Positions 1-5,195 of a stretch of DNA of 5,195 bases are shown piece after piece (positions within the stretch are counted from its first letter, which is position 1; each line of letters starts with the position of its first letter). The notes under the pieces are model-generated. The model saw only the letters and a list, made by a program, of their open reading frames with translations. It was not told where the DNA came from and searched no databases. The stretch is from contig JAUXCI010000196.1 in assembly GCA_030618945.1 (NCBI GenBank), forward strand, positions 1-5,195, in the 5' to 3' direction. This DNA is from Flavobacteriaceae bacterium. Its GTDB lineage: Bacteria; Bacteroidota; Bacteroidia; Flavobacteriales; Flavobacteriaceae. Made by a program: the position numbers and the translations under genes.

Positions 1-1
1 C

Positions 2-80
2 AAAACGCAGTGGAGCAATAAGGGATTTATTTGCAGAAGAGGTTCTTATCTGGATCAATGAAATTAATCCAGTAGCTTTC
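2..80. repeat. Diverged direct repeat, copy 1 (shorter, lacks the internal hairpin)
   Basis: This is the left copy of a two-copy imperfect direct repeat with a period of about 115 bases. It aligns with 117-206 through shared blocks: AAAACG-AGT at the left end, ATAAGG(G)ATTTAT, TTGCAGAAG-GG-TC, ATCTGGATCA, TAATCCAG and TTTTCAA/TTTCAA. Relative to copy 2 it lacks a 19-base block (equivalent of 140-158) holding a small hairpin. It keeps the right-hand hairpin, CTGGAT at 50-55 pairing with ATCCAG at 67-72. The repeat could begin left of the window. Its nature (REP-like palindromic repeat, transposable remnant or decayed coding duplication) cannot be settled from two copies. Confidence 0.65.
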
Positions 81-105
81 AAAAGGGGTAGAAACTAAAA
101 TACTA

Positions 106-130
106 TATGACGAAGTAAAACGGAGTCATA
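106..130. other. Stem-loop at left boundary of repeat copy 2
   Basis: TATGAC (106-111) pairs perfectly with GTCATA (125-130) around a 13-base loop. The stem straddles the junction between the AT-rich spacer (81-116) and the repeat proper, so it may be chance. It has no visible equivalent in copy 1. Confidence 0.3.
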
Positions 131-138
131 AGGATTTA

Positions 139-153
139 TCCACCAAAGGCGGA
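139..153. other. Stem-loop inside repeat copy 2
   Basis: TCCACC (139-144) faces GGCGGA (148-153) across an AAA loop. All six positions pair except 142/150, which is A facing C on the plus strand and becomes a U·G wobble in a minus-strand RNA. The block 140-158, which contains this stem, is missing from copy 1. Confidence 0.45.
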
Positions 154-177
154 CAGGTTTGCAGAAGCGGCTCCCAT

Positions 178-199
178 CTGGATCACGCAAGTAATCCAG
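178..199. other. Stem-loop just beyond the operon's last stop codon
   Basis: CTGGATCAC (178-186) faces GTAATCCAG (191-199) around a GCAA loop, giving nine positions with one mismatch (184 C facing 193 A). Read on the minus strand, the mismatch becomes a G·U wobble and the loop becomes TTGC. The hairpin begins six bases after the TlpA-like stop codon. Copy 1 keeps the same stem at 50-72 with the same C/A mismatch (56/66), which argues that the fold is an intrinsic part of the repeat. No poly-U tract follows on the minus strand. Confidence 0.5.
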
Positions 200-205
200 A
201 AATTT

Positions 206-1234
206 TCAATTTTGTCTAGCAGCTAATAAGCTCTCCAGTTTATTAATCAATTGCTCTGGTTCAATATTTTTATCAATTATAATTCCATTTGTATCTAATA
301 GAAAATTTTGAGGGACAGCTTTTACTCCATAGTTTTCAGAAACTTTGTCCCAGCCTTTTAAGTTAGATAAGTTAATCCAAGGTAAATTATCAGATTCAAT
401 AGCTTTTTTCCAACGATCTTCACTTTTGTCAATGGAGATTCCAACAATTGTAAAGTTTTTGTCAGAAAACTGGTTGTAGACTTCAACTAATTTGGGATTA
501 GCAGCTCTACAGGGAGCGCACCATGAAGCCCAAAAATCAATTAGAATATACTTCCCTTTAAAATCGTCAAGTTTAATGATTTTTCCTGTAGTATCAGGAA
601 CTGAAAAATTTGGGGCAGGTTGAGAGATTGCAACTTTTTTAATTGTCTTATATAAATTTTTTAAATGTTTATAATAGAGTGATTTTTTTACAGGTTCGTT
701 AAAACTATCCATTATTATTTCTAATGTATCCGATTGAATATTATGGATTTGAAATTGATAATACGCTGTAAAAGCTGCAAAGGCATAGTCAGGATTTTGG
801 AGCATTATTTCCATTCCCTTTTTTCTGTCGAAAATATCTTCTGTTTCATATGAATGAAACAAGCTATCTTCTCTTGAACCAATTATTTTAGAGATTTCTA
901 TATTTTTAATATTTCCTAAAATGCTTATCTCGCTATTTTCTAAAAAGAAATGAATTTTATCTTTATTCTCATTAAAAAAAAGAGTGTGTAAATATGGGCT
1001 TTCGATTTGTCCTTTAAAAGTAAATTTTCCATCGTTGACTTCGGTTGAATCAACATCAACTCTTTCATTGGTAATTAAATCTAATTTTGCTAAAAGTACT
1101 TTCCCGTTTTTAATTCCATCGATTTTTCCATAAACAACAAATCCATTAACCGTTTCAACTTTTGGACTACAGGCATACAGAATAAAGAAAACCGTTGTAA
1201 ATAGAAATTTTAAAAATGAATTCAATTTTGGCAT
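206..1234 (-). CDS. TlpA/ResA-type thioredoxin lipoprotein with N-terminal DUF4369-like domain
   Basis: Predicted 342-residue envelope thiol-disulfide oxidoreductase. The ATG at 1234 is chosen over an in-frame GTG 14 codons upstream because it places a basic start and hydrophobic stretch directly before a lipobox-like LYAC with Cys22; Tyr at -2 is slightly unusual. Residues about 31-116 are beta-rich and resemble the DUF4369 domain common in Bacteroidota thioredoxin lipoproteins. A helical linker follows. Residues about 202-338 form an AhpC/TSA-TlpA-like thioredoxin fold, with the redox motif WCAPC (Cys239, Cys242) and the likely cis-proline Pro308 in AVPQNF. Such proteins reduce periplasmic disulfides; the substrate cannot be told here. 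The gene lies 76 bases after the kinase stop on the same strand, so it may be the operon tail or have its own promoter. Sampled GC is lower than in the sugar genes. Family call is firm, role open. Confidence 0.93.
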   Translation of the reverse strand: MPKLNSFLKFLFTTVFFILYACSPKVETVNGFVVYGKIDGIKNGKVLLAKLDLITNERVDVDSTEVNDGKFTFKGQIESPYLHTLFFNENKDKIHFFLENSEISILGNIKNIEISKIIGSREDSLFHSYETEDIFDRKKGMEIMLQNPDYAFAAFTAYYQFQIHNIQSDTLEIIMDSFNEPVKKSLYYKHLKNLYKTIKKVAISQPAPNFSVPDTTGKIIKLDDFKGKYILIDFWASWCAPCRAANPKLVEVYNQFSDKNFTIVGISIDKSEDRWKKAIESDNLPWINLSNLKGWDKVSENYGVKAVPQNFLLDTNGIIIDKNIEPEQLINKLESLLAARQN

Positions 1235-1266
1235 AATTTTTCTGTTATTAGTAAGGTTGATAACAC

Positions 1267-1278
1267 AAGTGATCACTT
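1267..1278. promoter_or_regulatory. 12-bp perfect palindrome upstream of the TlpA-like gene
   Basis: AAGTGATCACTT is a perfect dyad lying in the 76-base gap between the kinase stop and the chosen ATG at 1234. The rejected GTG start falls inside it. A dyad without a loop suits a dimeric DNA-binding protein better than an RNA hairpin. No TAnnTTTG promoter box was found in this gap, so the regulatory reading is speculative. Confidence 0.2.
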
Positions 1279-1310
1279 AAGCTCTGAATCCTTTTTTGAC
1301 AGCTTTTCAA

Positions 1311-2381
1311 CTAAATAACGCTACCCATTTTTTTGTCAAAACTTTGAATAAGCCTGAATTGGTTTTTTGCCCGATCAAAATTATGTTCAGGGTATTTTGT
1401 TTTATAATAGATATCACCATTTAGGTAATCTGTTAAAAAGCGAATTGCCATAATAAAAATCATAGTCTTGGCTCCTAAAGGCAGATATTTTCTCTCCAAA
1501 TCTGTCAAAGATGAACCTGTATATTCCAAAAATCCTTTTAAATAAGCCTGATAGTAGATTGCATTAAAGTTGACCAGATCCAAATCGGTTTCATCTTCTG
1601 GGGCAGTGTTACATATGGTTCTGATGGCATCACCAAAATCATAGTGAATAATGCCTGGCATTACAGTATCTGTATCTATAACACAAAGACCCTTGTTGTT
1701 TAAATCAAAAAGGGCATTGGATATCTTAGTGTCATTGTGGGTCACACGAATTTTGATCTCTCCTGAATCTTTCAAATGTTGAAGGATGTGCATTTCCTCC
1801 TTTAAATTTCCAACAAGGTCAGTATATGTTTTTGTTTTTTCTAACCTCTCGGTCGAAGCATTTTTAAAGGCTTCTTCAAACTGAGCATAACGAAAGGACA
1901 TATCATGAAATTCAGGAATAACCACTGTCAACTTATTGGCATCAAAATCGCTTGTTAAATTTAGAAATTCGCCAAACAATTTACCTCCTTCATAAGCCAC
2001 TTCAGCATCATGCACAGTTTCGAAGGTTTTGCTTTGATCAATATAAACCATCAAGTTCCAATAGTCTCCTTTTTCATCTATAAAATAAGGCGAGCCTTCA
2101 CAGCTATTGACAAAAGAAAGTACCTTGCGTAAAAGTTCTGTCTCAGGTAAATGCATCATCTTTTGTTGCAGATGTCTGCTGATATTAACCTTGTTCAATA
2201 TCAATCCAGGCACGTCTTTAAAAACGCCTTTATTGATGCGTTGCAATACATAATCATACTTGTCATCGGTCTTTATAAGGTATGTGTCGTTAATATGGCC
2301 TGAGGCTAATTCAGTATATGAGACAAAATGATTGCCTGCCTTGAATTTTTTGAAAACTTCCTTTAATTGATCAAGAACCAT
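1311..2381 (-). CDS. N-acetylhexosamine 1-kinase-like phosphotransferase (APH fold)
   Basis: This 356-residue protein of the aminoglycoside phosphotransferase/choline kinase superfamily is predicted to phosphorylate GlcNAc/GalNAc at the anomeric carbon using ATP in the cytoplasm. Visible features are the nucleotide-loop region GHINDTYLI (28-36), the strand YVLQRIN (44-50), the catalytic-loop signature HNDTKISN (215-222, likely catalytic Asp217), the metal-binding stretch IDTDTVMPG (235-243) and YDFGDAIR (247-254). The HNDTK plus D-DTVMPG pattern and the length match NahK (about 360 residues) rather than antibiotic kinases. Some Bacteroidota homologues carry the misleading name mucin desulfatase. 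It starts one base after the nucleotidyltransferase stop, implying one transcript and probable translational coupling. The chief alternative is AmgK, the MurNAc/GlcNAc anomeric kinase of cell-wall recycling. Superfamily is near certain, sugar specificity moderately so. Confidence 0.93.
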   Translation of the reverse strand: MVLDQLKEVFKKFKAGNHFVSYTELASGHINDTYLIKTDDKYDYVLQRINKGVFKDVPGLILNKVNISRHLQQKMMHLPETELLRKVLSFVNSCEGSPYFIDEKGDYWNLMVYIDQSKTFETVHDAEVAYEGGKLFGEFLNLTSDFDANKLTVVIPEFHDMSFRYAQFEEAFKNASTERLEKTKTYTDLVGNLKEEMHILQHLKDSGEIKIRVTHNDTKISNALFDLNNKGLCVIDTDTVMPGIIHYDFGDAIRTICNTAPEDETDLDLVNFNAIYYQAYLKGFLEYTGSSLTDLERKYLPLGAKTMIFIMAIRFLTDYLNGDIYYKTKYPEHNFDRAKNQFRLIQSFDKKMGSVI

Positions 2382-2382
2382 A

Positions 2383-3291
2383 TTACCAAAGCTTGGATGG
2401 ATATATTTTATTATATTTTAATTGCCGAATTTCTTTTTCAACCAATTCTTTGTCTTCCTTATAGGTAACGCCAAACCATTTGGCTTCAGAAGTTAACACA
2501 CGTACACTAGCTGAATTCTCTTTGATAAACTCATTCACGATCAATGGGATAAAATATTCCGCTTTTAAATTGTCTTTATTTTCTTCGAGAAACGCTGAAA
2601 AAAAGGACTCAGCAAATTCAAAACACCTGGGCGTAAAACCCCAAAAATTCATTGAAACTACCGTGTTTTCATCTATCGGAACCAAATTTTCCTCTTCGTC
2701 CTTAAAAACTAAATGACCCCCTTTTTTTTCAATATGAGTGCGCTCAGTAACTTCGGTCAGGAATCCTTTTTCATCTACTTTACATTCACCTCGTGAAACA
2801 AAACCATGATCTGAAATTGTATTTTTCAACAAATAGGCCATCATGCTAAAGTCAAAGGACTTTTTGTCAATTGTTTTCAAGTATTTGGCCATTGATTCAA
2901 AGGCTTCTTTACCATAAAAGTCATCCGCATTTATGATGGCGAAATTTTCTTTTACACAGTCCTTCGCCATAAGCATGGCATGGCCGGTTCCCCACGGTTT
3001 GATTCTTTCAGGATTTTTATATTTATTTGGGACTTTATCAAGCTCCTGAAAAACATATTCAACTTCAGCTTTTCCGCTTAGTTTTTTTTCAATTTCCGCC
3101 TTGAATTCATCTTCAATACTCTTTCTTATGATGAAGACGAACTTTCCAAAGCCAGCCTGAAGTGCATCATAAATGGAAAAATCAATGATGGTGTCTCCTT
3201 CTGGTGTAAAAGTGTCCAGCTGCTTTAATCCTCCATACCTGCTTCCCATACCTGCGGCTAGTATCACCAATGTGGGTTTGTTCTCATTCAT
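2383..3291 (-). CDS. Sugar-1-phosphate nucleotidyltransferase (probable UDP-N-acetylhexosamine synthesis)
   Basis: This 302-residue cytoplasmic enzyme has an NTP_transferase (GT-A-like Rossmann) fold and is predicted to join a sugar-1-phosphate and an NTP into an NDP-sugar and pyrophosphate. The N-terminal signature LAAGMGSRYGGLKQ (11-24) is the nucleotide-binding loop with its activating Arg and Lys. PWGTGHA (99-105) resembles the base/sugar-binding segment, NADDFYG (121-127) supplies the metal-binding aspartates, and SMNFWGF (213-219) and KWFGVTYKED (271-280) complete the sugar pocket. The start is secure because the signature begins ten residues in, as usual. No left-handed beta-helix acetyltransferase domain follows, unlike GlmU. 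First gene of the minus-strand unit, one base ahead of the kinase, so its substrate is probably the kinase product, GlcNAc-1-P or GalNAc-1-P. UTP is inferred, not readable from sequence. A MurU-like recycling role is the alternative. Confidence 0.93.
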   Translation of the reverse strand: MNENKPTLVILAAGMGSRYGGLKQLDTFTPEGDTIIDFSIYDALQAGFGKFVFIIRKSIEDEFKAEIEKKLSGKAEVEYVFQELDKVPNKYKNPERIKPWGTGHAMLMAKDCVKENFAIINADDFYGKEAFESMAKYLKTIDKKSFDFSMMAYLLKNTISDHGFVSRGECKVDEKGFLTEVTERTHIEKKGGHLVFKDEEENLVPIDENTVVSMNFWGFTPRCFEFAESFFSAFLEENKDNLKAEYFIPLIVNEFIKENSASVRVLTSEAKWFGVTYKEDKELVEKEIRQLKYNKIYPSKLW

Positions 3292-3312
3292 ATTTTAAAA
3301 TTATTTTAATCC

Positions 3313-3320
3313 CAAAAATA
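3313..3320 (-). promoter_or_regulatory. Candidate -7 box for the nucleotidyltransferase-kinase operon
   Basis: On the minus strand this reads TATTTTTG, an exact match to the Bacteroidota -7 consensus TAnnTTTG, ending 21 bases before the ATG at 3291. The nearest upstream TTG (complement of CAA at 3334-3336) is only 13 bases away, shorter than the usual spacing of about 17-23, so the -33 partner is poor. The call rests on the -7 box and its position. Confidence 0.4.
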
Positions 3321-3374
3321 GGGTAAAATTGAACAAAATCAGTCTTGAAAAAAGGAAATTTTTGAGAGTTGACA

Positions 3375-3407
3375 TTGAAAAAGATCAAAAAAATATGATT
3401 AATTTTG
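3375..3407 (+). promoter_or_regulatory. Candidate promoter for the GH20 gene (Bacteroidota -33/-7 type)
   Basis: TAATTTTG at 3400-3407 matches the -7 consensus TAnnTTTG exactly. A TTG at 3375-3377 lies 22 bases upstream, within the accepted range for the -33 element. Transcription would begin around 3412-3415, leaving a leader of only about ten bases before the ATG at 3423. No Shine-Dalgarno is present, as is normal in this phylum. Confidence 0.5.
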
Positions 3408-3422
3408 ACTTAAAATGATCGT

Positions 3423-5195
3423 ATGAAAAAGTTCTTAAAAATCCTTGCTGTTGTCATAGTTTTGATCATCATAGCGGGATCAATTATTTGGTTTGCCTAT
3501 TTAAGACCAACGCCTCCACCCATATCAGACGCCGATAGGGCCAGCATTCAATTAATGCCACTTCCTGCCAAATTAAGCTTGAGTAAAGGGTCCTTACAAA
3601 TCAGGGCTAAATTTGGACATAAATTTAAGAATGATCCTTCTGAAAAACTTCAAAGCGCAATTGATCGCTTTTATAAAAAAGCTGAATTAAGAACCGGAAT
3701 GGTATATGCTGATCAAAGTGATATCATACTATTCATTGATCATTCCCAAAAAGAATCAACCCTGCCTCAATTACATGATGATGAATCATATCAAATTAAT
3801 GTCAGCGATTCGAAAATAAATTTAAAGTCGGCCTCAGAAACGGGTATTATCTATGGTTTAGAAACCTTGTTACAATTACTAGAACAAAGGGAAGGGAATT
3901 GGGTTCTTCCTGAAGTGAAAATAGACGATCATCCTCGTTATCCATGGCGGGGGTTGATGATCGACGTATCACGACATTGGATCCCCAAAGACGTCATTTT
4001 GAGAAACCTGGATGCAATGGGCGCTTTAAAAATGAATGTATTTCATTGGCACTTAACAGACTATCAGGGGTTTAGACTAGAGTCAAAAGTCTTTCCCAAG
4101 CTACATCAAATGGGTTCTGAAGGCAATTTTTATAGTCAAAAAGACATTGAGGAAGTAGTGCAGCATGCAGCAGATCGTGGCATTCGCGTTATTCCTGAAT
4201 TTGATATTCCTGGTCATTCCACAGGCTGGCTGGTCGGATACCCTGAATTAGGGAGCGCTCCGGGGCCATACAAAGTTGATACCATAGCCTTAGGTGTTTT
4301 TAGACCTGTCATGGATGTAAGCAATCCAAAATTATACACCTTCCTTGATGCATTCATAGGAGAAATGACCACACTTTTCCCGGATGAATATTTTCATATT
4401 GGCGGAGACGAGGTAATGGCAAAAGACTGGGAGGAAAATGAGCGTATTCAAAAATTTATGAGTGAGAACGACATTAATGATTCACATGAACTACAAGCCT
4501 ATTTTAATATCAAAATTCAAAAGATTCTTGAAAAACACGGTAAAATAATGATGGGTTGGGATGAAATTCAGCATCCTGATCTTCCTGTTGAAGGAATTGC
4601 CGTACAATCATGGCGCAATCATAAATCATTATGGGAATCAGCTAAAAACGGAAACAAAGCTATTTTATCGACCGGTTATTACTTAGATCATAAAAAAAGC
4701 GCAGGTGATTATTATAAAATTGATCCGGAGGTCATCAAAGGAGCCATTAATATTGAAATAGACAGTACTAACTGGACCTCCTGGAAAACTCAAATTCATT
4801 TTAGAGAAACTATTATCGATGGGCATATTTATACTTTTGGAAATGATGATGACCTAGGCGTAATCATGGACTTTAATGAAAATACCACAGGTATTTCAGA
4901 AGTGCAAAAAATAGGCAACAAAATAGATTTTTCCAATGAAACCGACTTCGGTGAGATGACAGTTTCATTAGAGATCCAGGGAGATTCTATCAAAGGGCAA
5001 ACTAGTTTATCTTTTTTCGAACTCGAGCTGATCGGATATAGATCAGGTGGATCTGATATGACGGATGGCATTAGGTTGCCCAAATTTGATAAAATTGAAC
5101 CTCTTAGTCCTGAAGAAGCAGCCAATATTCTTGGAGGTGAAGCCTGTATGTGGACAGAAATGGTAGATTCTATTACTTTGGAGTCAAGAATTTGG
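3423..5195 (+). CDS. GH20 beta-N-acetylhexosaminidase, membrane-anchored, 3' end beyond window
   Basis: The reading frame is open for 591 codons to the window edge; an in-frame TAA at 3411-3413 fixes ATG 3423 as the first start. The enzyme removes terminal beta-linked GlcNAc/GalNAc by substrate-assisted catalysis. Residues 2-6 are basic and about 7-26 form one hydrophobic helix without lipobox or clear cleavage site, so it is probably an inner-membrane anchor with the enzyme in the periplasm. Residues about 43-170 fit the GH20b domain. The catalytic barrel starts near 173: Arg177 (PWRG), FHWHLTD (207-213), PGH (263-265), HIGGDE with catalytic Asp329-Glu330, GWDE (378-381), QSW (395-397), YYLD (419-422) and GGEACMWTE (571-579). 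About 110 extra residues (about 435-558) interrupt the barrel. Divergent from the kinase operon, whose substrate it would supply. Roughly 100 or more residues are probably missing. Confidence 0.95.
   Translation, partial: MKKFLKILAVVIVLIIIAGSIIWFAYLRPTPPPISDADRASIQLMPLPAKLSLSKGSLQIRAKFGHKFKNDPSEKLQSAIDRFYKKAELRTGMVYADQSDIILFIDHSQKESTLPQLHDDESYQINVSDSKINLKSASETGIIYGLETLLQLLEQREGNWVLPEVKIDDHPRYPWRGLMIDVSRHWIPKDVILRNLDAMGALKMNVFHWHLTDYQGFRLESKVFPKLHQMGSEGNFYSQKDIEEVVQHAADRGIRVIPEFDIPGHSTGWLVGYPELGSAPGPYKVDTIALGVFRPVMDVSNPKLYTFLDAFIGEMTTLFPDEYFHIGGDEVMAKDWEENERIQKFMSENDINDSHELQAYFNIKIQKILEKHGKIMMGWDEIQHPDLPVEGIAVQSWRNHKSLWESAKNGNKAILSTGYYLDHKKSAGDYYKIDPEVIKGAINIEIDSTNWTSWKTQIHFRETIIDGHIYTFGNDDDLGVIMDFNENTTGISEVQKIGNKIDFSNETDFGEMTVSLEIQGDSIKGQTSLSFFELELIGYRSGGSDMTDGIRLPKFDKIEPLSPEEAANILGGEACMWTEMVDSITLESRIW

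Larger units (their letters stand above)
117..206. repeat. Diverged direct repeat, copy 2 (complete, hairpin-rich)
   Basis: This fuller copy of the repeat at 2-80 ends at the stop codon of the TlpA-like gene (TCA at 206-208 on the plus strand). Positions 121-180 are about 53% GC by hand count, against roughly 27% in sampled lines of the adjoining gene, so it stands out as a separate element. It contains two stem-loops (139-153 and 178-199), and a third (106-130) overlaps its left end. It lies directly in the 3' untranslated region of the minus-strand operon, where it could act in transcript ending or RNA stability. That role is inference. No T-run follows any hairpin, so it is not a standard intrinsic terminator. 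Confidence 0.65.

Noticed and set aside
3..98. Plus-strand frame open from the window edge to TAA at 96-98, as a possible gene end
   Set aside because: It coincides with repeat copy 1. The matching frame in copy 2 (through FAEAAPIWI) is also open, so openness is a property of the repeat. The translation shows no recognisable domain. A real gene entering from the left cannot be fully excluded.
178..199. Intrinsic terminator for the minus-strand operon
   Set aside because: The stem follows the stop codon closely but no T-run follows it on the minus strand, so it does not meet the usual criteria.
1..206. CRISPR array
   Set aside because: There are only two copies, diverged and differing by a 19-base block, with a period of about 115 bases. 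This is unlike the short, near-identical repeats and uniform spacers of CRISPR.
1235..1276. GTG at 1276 as the start of the TlpA-like protein
   Set aside because: It would add 14 residues ahead of a good lipoprotein signal peptide and place the lipobox Cys at residue 36. The ATG at 1234 gives a standard signal length.
1311..2381. Aminoglycoside resistance kinase
   Set aside because: The APH fold is shared, but the HNDTK and D-DTVMPG motifs plus the coupled nucleotidyltransferase and divergent hexosaminidase point to sugar salvage.
2480..2716. 78-codon plus-strand open frame opposite the nucleotidyltransferase
   Set aside because: It lies wholly antisense to a gene with clear family motifs, its translation resembles no known family, and it has no promoter or context of its own.
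3415..3426. Three-codon upstream frame ATG-ATC-GTA-TGA overlapping the GH20 start
   Set aside because: It probably lies at or beyond the transcription start, is too short to judge, and such ATGA overlaps occur by chance in AT-rich sequence.
4829..5125. 98-codon minus-strand open frame opposite the GH20 gene
   Set aside because: It is fully antisense to the hexosaminidase frame, with a low-complexity serine-rich translation typical of a shadow frame.

Overview
The window looks like a Bacteroidota (flavobacterial or cytophagal) chromosome. It is AT-rich, and no gene start has a Shine-Dalgarno-like sequence. The one intergenic space that should hold promoters carries boxes matching the Bacteroidota -7 consensus TAnnTTTG. 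The protein set also fits: a thioredoxin lipoprotein with an N-terminal DUF4369-like domain, and a membrane-anchored GH20 hexosaminidase. No taxonomic marker is present, so the genus cannot be named.

Layout. Positions 1-205 hold no convincing gene. They carry two diverged copies of a GC-richer, hairpin-forming repeat just beyond the stop codon of the leftmost gene. Three minus-strand genes follow, transcribed right to left from about 3300: a sugar nucleotidyltransferase (2383-3291), an N-acetylhexosamine-1-kinase-like phosphotransferase (1311-2381, starting one base after the previous stop), and a TlpA/ResA-type thioredoxin lipoprotein (206-1234). A 131-base divergent intergenic region (3292-3422) separates them from a plus-strand GH20 beta-N-acetylhexosaminidase (from 3423), which is cut by the window's right edge after 591 codons.

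How the genes fit together. The GH20 enzyme, anchored in the membrane and facing the periplasm, would release terminal GlcNAc/GalNAc from glycans, chitin oligomers or muropeptides. The kinase would phosphorylate the free N-acetylhexosamine at the anomeric carbon, and the nucleotidyltransferase would convert that sugar-1-phosphate to a UDP-sugar. This is a direct salvage route that avoids deacetylation and deamination. The thioredoxin lipoprotein has no obvious part in it and is lower in GC, so it may simply sit at the operon tail.

Most worth a second look are an extra segment of roughly 110 residues inside the GH20 catalytic barrel, the structured repeat at the left edge, and the paired promoter-like boxes between the divergent units. 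None amounts to a demonstrated new system.
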